Source of the DNA: Marsupella aquatica
Taxonomy: Eukaryota; Marchantiophyta
NCBI GenBank assembly: GCA_973895155.1
Contig: OZ316894.1
Coordinates: 310,001 to 374,000, forward strand
Direction of reading: 5' to 3'
Length of the DNA: 64,000 nucleotides
In this document: in pieces, positions 1 through 12,200 of the stretch
Numbering within the stretch: the first letter of the stretch is position 1
Layout: the number at the start of each line of letters is the position of its first letter
Made by a program: the position numbers and the translations under genes
The notes under the pieces: generated by a model
Database searches by the model: none
The model's input: the letters and a program-made list of their open reading frames with translations, nothing else
Told to the model about the DNA's origin: nothing

Positions 1-245
1 AGAAAAGTGTACAATTGGCCTAAAGAGTGTACATTTGGGCAATGAAAAGTGTATATTTGAACATCAAAATAGGTACATTTGGCTTTAAAAATGTACATTT
101 GAGTACATTTGGCCTAGAAAGTGTACATTTGAGTGAAAGAAACATACATTTGGCTTAAAAAATGTACATTTAAGTGCATTTGGTCTAGAAAGTGTAACTT
201 TGAGTGCAACAAAGTGTACATTTGGCCTAAAAAGTGTACATTTTC
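1..245. repeat. GTGTACATTT minisatellite, left block
   Basis: Degenerate direct repeats built on the core GTGTACATTTGGCCTAAAA recur about every 20-35 bases up to roughly position 241. The array is cut by the window edge, so its full length is unknown. The same core in the same orientation reappears at about 14998-15095, on the far side of the DUF7869, methyltransferase-like and phosphatase genes. No coding potential is seen in it. Confidence 0.8.
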
Positions 246-550
246 CTACCAACTCTTATTATAATCATTTAAAAGAAAGAACTGAATAGAAAAATATTTT
301 TAATTATGCAAAAAAGCAAACATTCATATTCATAACGATCAAAAGTTTAGAAAATGAGGAGATAGTATAACTAACACTCAATGGCATGGTCTCACAGTAA
401 AACTATTAGAATAGTAAATAACTAGTACGTAAGTTACTATGTTTGAATGAGTGACTATCTTACATAAAAACTAGTCACTATCTATTTAATTATTATAGCT
501 TCTAACAACTAAGTCTACTTGTCCATCCTTTGAAGATAACTTTGGACAGT
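246..550. other. AT-rich stretch without a gene
   Basis: This stretch is AT-rich and holds no convincing reading frame. It lies just downstream of the minus-strand DUF7869-type gene, so it may hold that gene's 3' flank. No clear terminator or RNA gene is seen. Confidence 0.5.
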
Positions 551-3500
551 TTATAGAACATTTCGAGGAATCTTCAAACCTCTGGCCGCCATGTTTTCTT
601 CTTTCATTCCAGATTTAAAACCATACATTGCAGAATTTGCATACTGCCAATGTTGAGCGTTCTCACTAAACCCTGGATCTCGTTCCCATGTCTTAGTGGA
701 CATGAAGCAGTTTAGATATCGTGCACTCTCAGTCACATCAAGTTTAGAGTGTTTAGGCCTCCACCATTCGACTGGAAACATTGGAGCATATTTTTGAGGC
801 AGAGGAGGGTTTGTTGGAGATGTAGTTGGGACTTCATGCTTAGGGTCCACCAAACCCAAAGCTCTCACCAACCAGAAATGACCTCCACCATTTTTATTCT
901 CCCAGTCATCCTTGGGTCGAAGAAATACAAAGTTCCCTTCACGAATATCCTGTAGGGGAATCCACCGTCCTTGTTCTCTCTCAGCTCAAGATCCAACAAA
1001 TGGTGCTGCTTGATCTTCCATCTCTTCCAAGACCTCATTTTGAAGAGCCGTCATCTCTGCATTCTCCTCATCTTCACTTGGAGGACTACTTTGTTCCGGT
1101 TGGTTGACCTTGTAACCAGTGCCGTGGTTAGTCTTAGGCCAAAATCCATTTTTCAAGGGAAATTGAGTACTTCCCTCCCCTTCTAGTGCGAGCCCATTTG
1201 TCAACAACTCCACAATTCTCTCCCAATATTTCACAAGAGGAAATCTTTCCTTATATGCTATAGATGTCTCATCAGTGCAACTCCTTCTCAAAAAATCAAG
1301 GTACTTGTTAAGAAATGGGATAATCTCTTCAGATTTTTTGTGTATCTCTCCAATGGATTTAGCTAAGGGCTCTCCACTAGGTAAAAGAAGAGAATTTGTT
1401 GTCAGATCTGTTGCCCAAATGCACCTTCCTCCAACTGGAGCCCAAGCTTGCTTTACATGGGACTTATATTGAAATATTGGTACATTATCTCTCATAGAGA
1501 AAAGAAATGACACGGGTTTTGAGTGACCTTGAATATCTTTAACTTTGAAAGTTTGAAGATATTCTTTGTAAGATGCAACTTCTTGTATCAATCTAGAAAC
1601 TGGATGAATGCTCTCACATTCCCAAACCTCTGCCATAAGAGCAAGGAGAGTTGCAACTTCCTTGTGCTGAACTTGATATGATACCTTCAAAAAGAGTGCA
1701 TCAACATCTTCGTGCATATGACCAACCATTAGAAAAGACATTTGAACAGTTTCAAATACTCCTCTACTCACAAGCTCACTACAAAATGCCATGACAGTCT
1801 GGTTTTTGTTATCCTTTGCTGAGTTATCCATTTGTAGTGTTAGGTGCCTTGGCAAGGGCTTGGAAGATGGACTGCCTTGTTCCCCATGCATGTCCCCTCC
1901 TTGATCCTCACCATGTTGGGTGGAGACCGTCTCCGTTTGACTCTCGGCTGCATCTTCAGAACCAATATACCTATTCATTGGAATACTTGATCTTTGGTTC
2001 CAAATATCCCTTAAAAAATGCATCAAAGTCAAGAAGGGCTTGAAAGAAAGGTCTATGAGGTTCCAAATAAAGGCCATCCAACATGTCACCTGTCTTGTCT
2101 CCATTGTACTCTTCAAGGTCTCGAAGACACTTAGCCAAGGATGTCATCGTGAAATCAGCATCTTCTGGCCAAAGGCCAGTGACACTAAAGTGTGCATAGA
2201 CTCCTGGATCCCTTCCGTGGGTCAACATCCCTGTGAGAGCAATAGGTAGTGGCATCCCATGACCCGAAAGCAATTTAGGAGTACTAACCATTTTTGGAAT
2301 CCACGTCTTTGCTTGATCCATCTTGTTGTGAATGATGCAAAGATATTCCCCTGGATGTTGCTTAGCCATCACTCGATGAGCATAGTAAACATATCTACGT
2401 GACATCTGCTCACAAAGATGTTGCGCTCATTTTTCTTCAATTTCAGCACGTTCTTTTTTCCTTCTTTCTCGCATCAAACTTCTTTGTATTCACAACAGAG
2501 ACTACACTTGGCAAATGCACCATCTTTATGGAAACTGAAGTTTGCAAATGATTTGCTCCAAATCTTGTACAGAGTATTCTCTGTAATAGGGGGAAGCCCC
2601 TCTTCCTTCATCTTTGTTCTCACATCTTCCAAAATCTCCAACTTCTTGTAACATGCTAGAAGACGATACTCAATGGAGTCTGTCCCATGAGCCCCAACAT
2701 AAGGTATATGAGGCATGGGCTCTGCATTTCGAGTAAAAAAATCCTCCAACAGAGCTCTTGCATGCAAGGTATTTGACCTTGTTTTCATGGAGCCAGTGTT
2801 TCCATGGGTTTCCAATTTTGCAACCCTCCACATATCTCCTTTTGTAATCATAATATTTTGTGTGGCTAAAGCCATGGATGATTGCAAATGCATGTCTACA
2901 TACGACCATACCCTTGAGAACATGGTGCCCCTTATCACGAACATCATCTTCTCTATAGTGGAAGAGGTTGAAAATGTGTGATGTTTTTGACTCGCTAGAC
3001 ATCCCATGAAATTCTATCCGGATATCTTCTATGTCTTCTCTTGGCATAGTCAAACAACATTTCTGCTTGCAACAATTCTCTCTTTTAATTTCATCAATCA
3101 AAGCTTCCGTTGTTTTTGAAACTGCCTTGGTTTCCAACAACCTTCTCTTCTTTTCAATCGGATCTACATGAGTCCTCTTGTTGAAATTGTATGGCCTTGT
3201 GCGCGGCATTCCCCTATCATTTACATTTGGATAGAGATCATCCCTATCCACCGCCTCCATCCTCTCTGAACCTTCAACCAAAATGTCCGACAAAAATTTC
3301 CCGTTTGCAAGTAGTTTTGTTGAATCAATCCGCCACCGAACCAAAGTAATTACTCCCCTATGGAAGTTGGGAAAGTATTGTGATTCCACCACATCTTTCA
3401 CAGCAATCCCTACATGGTCCTTGCCAAGGATTTCATCGTCAACCGCCGTGGTTTCTTGAGGCACAGTGATGGTCCCCGTGGCAACCCTATTGGTTCGATC

Positions 3501-4133
3501 TGAACCGATGTATAGTTCAACCAACTCTGACATCCAATTTGACCGTTGGAAATAGTCACAATTAGTTGTAGAAATTTCAGCTGAGGGAGACTCCACAACA
3601 AAACTCCGCTCTATGTTGATATCATCACCCGCATCCTTCTTTGAGAAACTCTTTCTACTTCGGACATCTGCCACATCCCAGAGAACCCATGAGTCTTTTG
3701 CCTCGTCAATTGTGTCAGCCCCATTGTGTTTGTAAGGTAAAACCCTACTCCCATGAATGACATCAGTGACCCTCACACTGATCCGTGATTCACCAAGTAA
3801 AATGTTGTGACATCTTTCCATTGGATTTGTATTGAAAACAACTCCAAGGGCAACACAACACCCAAAGATGAACATTTCAACCTCATCCCCTTGCCTCAGA
3901 GTGGTCGATGAGTCCTCCTCTACAATTGGATTTTTCTCCAAATTACTCTTCGGTCGATTTGAACAACTACCTACATTAATGCATTTTTGAGAATTTGTTA
4001 TCGTTGATAGATATGCGCAAGACAAATCCCAAATAACGCAAGAATCAATGGCATCAAAAAGGTTTTCTGCCCGAGGCATTGGAAATGGTAGTTTTGTGGT
4101 TCGGTCAAAAACTTTCTCAATGAGAACGCCCAT
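551..4133 (-). pseudogene. DUF7869-type transposon protein, decayed
   Basis: This is a transposon-type protein read in several frames. From the N-terminus: 4133-2670 has two modules that resemble the EnSpm/TNP1-like plant domain (a G-D-E-V-E-M start near residue 82, then a W-V-L-W block), followed by a Cys-rich segment (CCKQKCC) and a VCRHAF motif. The frame shifts near 2800 into 3007-2474 (HGNTGS ... CSLCCEY). Next comes 2405-1971 (YYAHRVMAKQHP, HNKMDQAKTW), then 2116-986 with LTLQMDNSAKDNKN near 1830 and VGHMHEDVDALF near 1710. The last two are the signature blocks I associate with DUF7869, a family of transposase-like proteins of unproven chemistry. The end, about 985-551, holds EGNFVFLRPKDDW followed by HFWLVRALG, which resembles a BAH-like module. 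At least three frame changes are needed. Some could be introns, but the one near 2800 cuts a conserved block. A palindromic 21-mer sits in frame at 3229-3249. Confidence 0.65.
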
Positions 4134-4439
4134 TCAATTCTCTCTCAACAATATCTTTTGAACACTATCTTGCGGGTTGATTTTTTGAACTGTCCTGCTT
4201 GCAACATCGTAACCACCACTTGTCAATATCACATTGTCGCCTCTCAAAAATATTCCGATCATTCCTACAACATGTTCACCTGCACAATTTAAAATGTAAA
4301 GTATTAGTTAACAATGGTCCCAACTAGGAAGCAGATAGGTGTGAACCCTATCCAAGGACAGTGCGCAAATAGGGATCATCCCCATCAAGCAAAATAATAG
4401 GTCCATGAACAATCCTTAGCTAGCCCTAAGATCCCTGAT

Positions 4440-5052
4440 CCCTATTCAGACGTTGGATAGGAATGATCCCTGTCCAGACGGTAGAGAGGTTCTGTCACTA
4501 TCCAAACAGTGGACATAGATGATCCCTGTAAACGGCGGACAGGGATCATCCCTATCCAAAATCCGGACAGGGATGATCCCTGCCAGAATGGCGGATAGGG
4601 TCTATCACTGTCCAAACGGCAAACAGGGACCATCCCTGCCTAAGCGGCGGATAGTGTCTATCATTGTCCAAAGGGCGGACACAGCTGATCCCTGTCCAAA
4701 TGGCGGATAGGGTCTATCATTGTCCAAACAATAGACATGGATGATTCAAGGTTCGGATCACTTAGGATCACTCAGTGATCCTATTAAGTAAAACCTTTCA
4801 TATTGGGGTCCCATAAAGCAAATACCTCAAACGGCAGAGAGGGATCATCCCTATCTAAATGGCGAACAGGGATCATCCCTATCCAAATGGCAGACAGGGA
4901 TCATCCCCATCCAAATGATGGACAGAGATCATCTCTATCCAAACGGTGGACAGGGATCATCTCTATCCAAAAGTCGGATAGGGATCATCCCTATCCAAAA
5001 TCCGGACAGGGATCATCTCTGCCAAAATGACGGATAATGTCTATCACGGCGG
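4440..5052. repeat. 28-bp palindromic minisatellite array, first block
   Basis: Tandem units of about 28 bp each contain an almost perfect palindrome of the form GAYAGRGATSATCYCTRTC flanked by G and C, joined by a linker like CAAACGGT. Units vary by a few bases, and some carry only half of the palindrome. Looser copies start near 4340. The array lies upstream of the minus-strand DUF7869-type gene and is broken by a MITE at 5061. Short reading frames running through it only reflect the unit length and are not genes. Confidence 0.9.
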
Positions 5053-5060
5053 ACAGGGAT

Positions 5061-5357
5061 CTCGGGGGTTTCACTTCCACAAAAATGGCATATCACGTGC
5101 GACGAATGATAGGGTCATTTTATTGGTTCTAAGGGAAGACTTAAGAATTTTTGTAGAAGAACAATAGGGTCTTTTAAATTCAATTTTGAGACTTATAAGA
5201 ACATTAGGGTCTTTTTAATCCAAATTTTAGAATATTCCAAGAATATTCCAACTTTATAGGGGTTAAAAAATAAATTTTTTTTCTTACATTTTAGGGGGTC
5301 CAAGGCCTAAAAACGTCGCAGGCGATGGGGAGGTCCCCATATAGTGAGACCCCCGAG
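5061..5357. mobile_element. MITE, CTCGGGGG family, copy A
   Basis: This is a 297-bp non-coding element with inverted ends CTCGGGGGTTTCACT and AGTGAGACCCCCGAG. It is flanked by an exact 8-bp target duplication, ACAGGGAT (5053-5060 and 5358-5365). Removing the element and one duplication gives back an unbroken unit of the surrounding minisatellite, which proves that it was inserted there. The interior is AT-rich and holds GAATATTCC motifs. An 8-bp duplication suits hAT- or P-like transposases; the source element is not in the window. Confidence 0.85.
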
Positions 5358-5870
5358 ACAGGGATCATCCCTATCCAAATGGCGGACAAGGATCATCCCT
5401 ATCCAAAAGCCGGACAGGGATCATCCCCATCCAAACGGTGGACAGGGATCATCTCTATCCAAACGGTGGAAAGACATCATTCTTATCCAAACAGCACATA
5501 GGGATGATCCCTATCCAAACAGGTAACAGGGATGACCCTTGTACGGACAGTTAACCTGTACACACTAATTTAATGTTTGACCAAAGAAAGGTTGGATAGA
5601 GATTAAATCGCTATCCAAACGGTGGACATGGATCATCTCTATCCAAATGGCGGACAAGGATCATCTCTATCCAAATGGTGGACAGGGATCATCTCTATCC
5701 AAATGGTGGACAGGGATCATCTCTATCCAAATGCCGGACAGGGATCATCCCCATCCAAACGGTGGACAGAGATCATCCCCATCCAAACTTTGGACAGGGA
5801 TCATCCCCATCCAAACGGTGCACAGAGATCATCCCTATCCAAACGGTGGACAGACCCTTGTACGGACAAT
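5358..5870. repeat. 28-bp palindromic minisatellite array, second block
   Basis: This continues the palindromic array on the right of MITE copy A. Between about 5534-5595 and 5849-5912 a non-palindromic segment (ACCCTTGTACGGACA ... AAAGAAAGGTT) is repeated, so part of the array was duplicated as a block of about 315 bp. Confidence 0.85.
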
Positions 5871-6683
5871 TAACCTCTACACACTAATTTAATGTTTGAC
5901 CAAAGAAAGGTTCGATTGAGATGATCCCAATCGTGAGTTGGGCTGGATACCCCAACCTTAAGTAACTTAGATATACAATTCCTAAATTTGATACCAATGG
6001 AATATTCTATAATTAAGTTGAAAGTTAACTGTACTAGAAATGATTCTTCAACACAAAACTCACTTAGTTTATGTTGTCAAACCAAGTAATAAAATACTTT
6101 GTTGAAGGGGTAGTTATCAGTAAGCTGGTAAACTAAATGCTTCAGGGGTGTGGAAGAAATTAAAACTAGATGTTCTGTCTAGAAAACAAGAGTGGCTCAA
6201 TGGGGCTCCGTAATGAACGGACCTGGTTGAGAGACTGAATGAAAATATAGAAATGAAAATACCAAATGAGGACCAGCCGGACCAGCCCAAGTATCTTATA
6301 CCATTTGTTCAAGATCGCTCTTACGGATAAGGCGATGCGTGATCAGCCTTAAGCAACGGCGGAGTTTAGGGTCGAGTGGATGAGGTTAGGGTTTGCCTCG
6401 CACGGCTGTCTTGCCTCGCCTCGCACCTCGGCCTGCCACGTGTTGTGCCTCGCCTCGCACCTCGGCCTCACCTTGGAGGGGGGGGGTAAAGGAGGCAAGA
6501 GGTCCCACTTGGGCCTCATTCTTCTTCCCTCCTCCTCTTCGCTCCACTTCTGCGCCTCCGCTCCTTCGCTCCTCCGCTCTTGCGCTCCTCTACTCCTCCG
6601 CCACATTTGCTTCCAGTCTCCCTAGGCCCCACTCCACCTCCACCTTCACACTAGAGTTTCTGCCCTAGCCGCCATGTTACTTG
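5871..6683. other. Intergenic, with a GC-rich patch
   Basis: No gene is seen. At about 6380-6480 a GC-rich patch holds two copies of the short direct repeat CCTCGCCTCGCACCTCGGCCT-like sequence. The reading frames at 6349-6668 overlap each other on both strands and match nothing I recognise. Confidence 0.4.
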
Positions 6684-8502
6684 TGTAGTATTGCATTAAG
6701 GACATAAATCAGCATTTAATGCCCAAAACTCGGTATTCGTTCCCATGGAAGAACATGTTGGGAATGGTTTTCTATCAATTAACACTTATGAATGACTAAG
6801 GTGTCAAAAACACAAAGGTGAGCCTTTTACTATGGATGCTCAGCAAGGCATAGATTTAAATGTTTGCTTAACATTATAAATACGATTAACAAAATGGAAT
6901 AAATTAAAAAAACACAAGAAAATCTTGAGGTATGATGAGGGAGTCTGGAATAGACCAAGGTAACTCCTCAACAACACTTAATTTGTGATGATTTAAGGTG
7001 ACAAATCCGTAAGAACATTTCTGGAATGAAATACTTTACTAGGATGATTATTAAAATGCCGTCAACATATCTTAACCTTTCCTTCCAAGGTACTCAGGTA
7101 GGATTAATAACCAATCACTTCAGCATCCAGTCGGTACTCCGAGTCACGAATAATGAACACCATCATCGTCAAACTAAAGTCATAGGTAATTGGTCAATAA
7201 CATCCTTTGCATCCCGTGCAAAAGCAATGTCATGCCAAAAACTTATGCATCAAGAACTTAGGAATGTATAGCCTTCACCAATTAAGGAATCTATCTCCAT
7301 ACATTCAAAAGATTTCATCATTTCACAAGGTTTTACTTCTCTGGTTTGATCTCCAACATTCAAACACAAGGAAGGGGGAAGAATTCCTTTGTATTAATCA
7401 CTCATGCAAATACAGAGTTTCTCTCTACAAAGTGAAGCCTTGTCATGCTGCAAATTTCCTTTGTATTAATCACTCATGCAAATACAGAGTTTCTCTCTAC
7501 AAAGTGAAGCCTTGTCATGCTGCAAATTTGCAACATAGTGCTTACATAATTCTTGCACATTTCAAATGACATAAATTCTACTTTATATAGGCTGGTAGAA
7601 ACCCAAGGAGAGAGAAAATGAAAGGACATGCCCTTTCATGCCTCAAGGGTTCTTGAACTAAAGTAAAAATAACAAAGGTGTGCTACAGTAGTACCTAAGG
7701 GTCACATGAGGGTTCCTGGTATATAAAACTAACCAAAAGGTATTGCAAATGTGAAATGTAAAAGTGACATTACGGTAAAACTAATGAATAGTGGCTTTGT
7801 CCTAATTTTAGTTTCTAAACCAAATATCAGTTTGAGATGAAACGTTCCCAGAGTATTCTCTTAGGTATAGTCTTCATGCTGGTAAAATCTCAGACTTTTA
7901 TGAGGTGTTTAGGTACTTCAATAAAATACCAAAAAGTACCGGAAATAAAGAACTACAGAAAATCGGAAAAAATTCTAAGTGTTGAAGGCATAAACACGTA
8001 AACTCGTAAAATCGTAAAGACGTAATCGCGGTGCAGCAAAAACTTAGCAGATTCAAACATTTTTAACTTCCTAGCTATAAGTCGGCTTGAGCTGAAACTT
8101 TCAGGAATGATTCTACTGCGTAATGACTACCTCCTGAAAAAGTATGAAACTTTTCTGACCATGAGAACTATTAAACTAAAATATCAGAGATCGGCTGATC
8201 GTGGTAATTGCACACAGAGCTCATTTTTGATGAAGTGCTTTGGAGTCCGGTTCTTGAATCTTCTAGTCTGCATTGCTTCTCCAATGATGTCCAGTCTTCT
8301 TTCTTGGTAGCATGCAAAGAGCAAGGATTTATATGGCGATCCTTGTCCAATAGAGGCAATAGCCTCCGATGAAGCATAACATCAGGTAAAGTGTTCAGTT
8401 GATCTAAATTGCTACAAAAGGTAGCTATATTACACCTTTGAGCTAGAAAAAGTTCAAAATTTATAAATTTTCCATCATTTCCAACTTATCTACTGCATTA
8501 CA
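6684..8502 (-). mobile_element. Non-autonomous E-family element, copy 1
   Basis: This is a 1819-bp element starting TGTAGTATTGCATTAAGGAC and ending TCTACTGCATTACA, flanked by an exact 5-bp duplication ACTTG (6679-6683 and 8503-8507). Its sequence matches the right-hand 1.7 kb of the long element E in inverted orientation, including the tail of E's coding region: reverse-strand residues LHRRLLPLLDKDRHI at about 8340-8377 match the C-terminus of E's protein. At the end near 8502 it also matches the first 55-60 bases of E. It therefore looks like an internal deletion derivative, not a solo LTR. Confidence 0.75.
7386..7529. repeat. 72-bp tandem duplication inside E copy 1
   Basis: Two virtually identical 72-bp units lie head to tail (7386-7457 and 7458-7529), each holding CACTCATGCAAATACAGAG. 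The related elements at 27.6 kb and 39.1 kb have a single version, so the duplication is private to this copy and recent. Confidence 0.85.
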
Positions 8503-8730
8503 ACTTGCCCTAGATCTAACACTCTGTGATCCTCCACGTGTCCGTACAGCCACGTGTCACAATATGGATCCATCTAGACCTATTCATGTATCTTTGGTCA
8601 TTGAGCCAACAGAGGAGATAGACCTCTCCTCCATTGAGGATGTGATAGACACGGGCCGAAAGGATTCTAGAGCCTTCCAATTGCTCAATCCAAGTGAGTA
8701 TCTCGGTAACAAGTTGAATATTTGTGCAGT

Positions 8731-9141
8731 GGACAAAGATGATCTCTGTCCAAGTAGAGTCCAAGTAGAATATAGTGATCTTTATTAGGAATTGGATAGA
8801 GATGATCTCTGTCCAAACTGAGGACAGAGATCATCCCTGTCCAATTGGATATGGATCATCTATTATTTTCCAAAATGACAATAGAGGATGTCCAACCAGA
8901 GGATCAAAATTGTCATATTAGAGGATGCTGAGGATCTTTATTTGGAATTCGATAGAGATCATCCCTGTCCAATTCCTAATAAAGATTATCAGTATCCTCT
9001 GATCGAACAAAGATGATCTTTATTAGGAATTGGACAGAGATCAACCCTATCCAAGTACAGGATAGAGATCATCCCTATCCAAGTACAGGATAGAGATCAT
9101 CCCTGTCCAATTGGATAGGGATCATCTCTGTCCAAATTGTG
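8731..9141. repeat. Dispersed palindromic 21-mers
   Basis: Several copies of the palindrome found at 4.4-5.9 kb lie here at irregular spacing, for example at 8731-8751, 8794-8814 and 8823-8843, with more up to about 9141. Linkers are not conserved as in the tandem arrays, so these look like independent insertions or a decayed array. They lie just upstream of the methyltransferase-like gene. Confidence 0.85.
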
Positions 9142-9207
9142 AGAGAACCTCATCTTTGTCAATTACAAAATTAAGATTTTCCAAACTAATATGCATGGAT
9201 GGGACTA

Positions 9208-12200
9208 TTGCAGAGAGCGATCTAAATGGATTGAAACCAGCAATTTCAGAATCAGATTGCTCCGAGGGAGTCTTGTTGGAGTAGAGCAAACAAGATTTTC
9301 GTTGGGGCCTTGAGTTCTCTCGAGTTGATTTCGATTTCCTTAGCACGTCAGAGAGACGGGATCCCATTTTGTGCATAAAGGTTAGAACAGGAGATCAAGA
9401 GACGCTTGTACTCGGACCTGTAGTCTTCATTGGAATTGAAGGAAGAGGGTTTGTTTCCGTCATTCTCAAGCTCCATGAAAGGATACGATGGGTTAAGCTA
9501 CATCTACCATCAAAGGCGTATTCTTCAGAGTTCAATGTTGAGTGGTCTGCTGCTAGAGAACTTGGCGTGTTGGCAATGGGCTTTTTCCCTAAGTCGTATT
9601 CAACTCAAAAGGTGATTGTTGGAGTGAAGGGGATTCTTCCACTTGACATCATGTATGGGTTTCAATATGTGAAGCTGAATATCCATAAACACCAAGGGAA
9701 TTATATATTTCCGATGACATGGATTTTAAATAATTTGCTCGACAAGGCAGGATTCCTATCTTTGGAGTCAGGTGTTTGCCTTGACAAGGAAATTGCATTT
9801 GCGGAGGAGTTTGCGATGGATAATGCAAAAAGTGGGTAGAATCATTACCCAAGCCTACAAATATTGCACCACTAGCGGTGAACGAGCTTCCAGTAGTTGC
9901 TAACAAAGAAGTTCCCAAACCTAGAAAAATTTCTCAGGAGACAACAACAAGGACTGCAAGAACAACGGCTGGGACAAGCACCAAACAAGTGGTAGGGAAG
10001 CGAAGACTAAGAGAGAGGAAGGAGCGCGAGAAAATTGAGACATTGCCGAAGGAACCCGCAAAGAAGCCAGTAGCGAAGAAACAAAAAACTGACAAGTCTG
10101 TTGTGCAGTCAACCCCTATGGACGTACAGATGCTCCCAGAAGATGAGGGAGACAAACTTGACGCCCCTGAGGAGAAGAAGGTCTTAGAAGGAAATGATGT
10201 TCTCCAATGAATAGAGCAGTACTATACTTTTGGGATAAATGAACTGTTTTCTATTCCTGTGGAGAAAATTATGCCTGCACGTGCAAGATTATGTTACAGG
10301 ATGCTCAGTAGTACCCATGTGAAGCACATAGCTGAATCCATGGTAAAAAATCCTGGACATGAACCTCACGTCGCGGACCTGCTTCCTTACAGTCCGAAGC
10401 TTAGAAAGTTGCTCCATTTTGACAGCACGGAGAACGACCGCAAAGACTTTCTTGCAGGAGTGAAGAAAGGCAAGATTGGTTTCCTTTGCCATCAGTGGGC
10501 AACATTCGGCTAGGGCGGCCAAGTGGGTTCTTGAATGGGCTAAAACTGATGCCAAGCTGATAGTGTTGGCAAAAAAGTTAAAATACAAGAAGTCTAGATT
10601 ATTGTCAGACCTTACACCATTGGCTGTATTGGTTGAGCACTCAATGAGATCAAATGCCATCAATTCGACGATGGTGTTTCAATCGTGATTCAAAGATACA
10701 ATTGTTCATGCAAGGAAACAATTCCTTGAATGCGGAGCACCAAGAAAGCCAAAGCACGGGGACAACAAGTCAAACGCCCAAGAGAGTCAAAAAAATTAGG
10801 TGAGAAACATTTTTCTTGTTTGGACAGAGATGGTCTCTGTCCAAGAGTGTGACCGTCCGTTACATTGATTTTAGTTCAATATGTTTTTGGTTATGACTTG
10901 GATGGAGATGGTCTATGTCCAAGAGTGTGATCGTCCATTCCAGAGATTTCTCTTCCTTTTACTTTTGGTTATGACTTGGATGGAGATGGTCTCTGTCCAA
11001 CAAGCAAGTGATAGTTTGTTGTCAAATCTCATTGATTGTAGATAACTTATTTTCCCCTAATTTTTTACTGTAGGGTTATTTGGCATTGGCAAGGATGACC
11101 ATGGGGAGAAAAGACTTGAAAAATGTATATTGGTTGCTTTTTGCCGAGAATGATCTTTTCGAGCTCTGGCGGTTAGTGTGCCAGATGTGGATTGATGGAC
11201 ATCTTCCTGATGGAGCTAGTACACAGGGAAACAAAAGGTCCAAAAAGGGTATAACGATCGCAATTGTTTCATTGTTTTGATGGTGAAATCTCAAATAGAG
11301 ATTTGACCAGAATTTTGAACAAGGTGAAGTTAGGTAAGGTTTTATTGAAGAAGGAACCGACAAATAAGTCAGATGTTCCAGCAATGGAGGACTTTGCAAA
11401 GGAGGTGAAGATATTGATCAAACTGAAGTCTCTTATTGGAGATTACTACTTCAAGAAGGATCCAAAAAACTTCCCAGCAGATAGTGATTGGGTTAAAGTA
11501 ATTGAGGTCCTCCCATTGTTAGGTGCCGAGTCGGAGTTGAACAGGTGCCAAAGAGCGGCTGGTGAAGTATGGTTGACAAATTTATTGAAGTCTAATCATA
11601 CAAAGGAGAGTGAGATATTGCCAATGACATTGGTGATGCGTCTAGATGATATTTATTGTCAGAAGTTTGGCGGTGGGACAAGTTCTCGGACCCAACCGTG
11701 GGTCACATTTTTAGTAACAACCTAATGAAGATAGTGGATCCGGAGTTGTTGGAAGAACAATCTCCAACATGCCCTCTTGCAATTGTTGATTTCAGCCAAC
11801 TTCAATAGAAGGAGTGGACCAAAGCAGAGATTTTGGTACTCTTCCCATACATAGTAGAGCTACCACAAAATCCCACCATTGTTGTGATGATAACTGTCCA
11901 TCCGGGTTACCTTGTACTGAATGTCCTAAGCGCTCTTCGTAAATTAGGACATTCAAAAACTCTGACTATTCACATTGAGTATGGGAGTTATTACTGAGAT
12001 GATCAACCTCACCCTCACGACTCATGTTGGAAGGGAGGAATAGAAGAAGTTATCTTTGCGGGAATTTCTCACGAAGAGAACGTCAGCTGGGATGAAGTGT
12101 TCAAGCCCAACTAGATGAAGCCAAAATGGGTGTACGGTGAAAAGGATACTGATTTCGTGGTTGAGAAGGTCAAGGGAAAGGGAAAGGCAAAGAACGCGGA

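Noticed and set aside
4440-5870. CRISPR-like array of regular 28-bp repeats
   Set aside because: Units abut with only short conserved linkers. There are no unique spacers and no cas genes, and the genome is a plant nuclear one.
4803-5873. Several overlapping frames of 60-85 residues with repeated DRDHPYPN-type peptides
   Set aside because: They are translations of the 28-bp minisatellite in all phases and not genes.
6684-8502. Interpretation of the two short E copies as solo LTRs
   Set aside because: Their TG...CA ends and 5-bp duplications fit, but the long copy has no matching LTR at its left end, and the short copies include coding sequence from the end of E's gene. An internal deletion derivative explains both; the LTR view is kept as the alternative.
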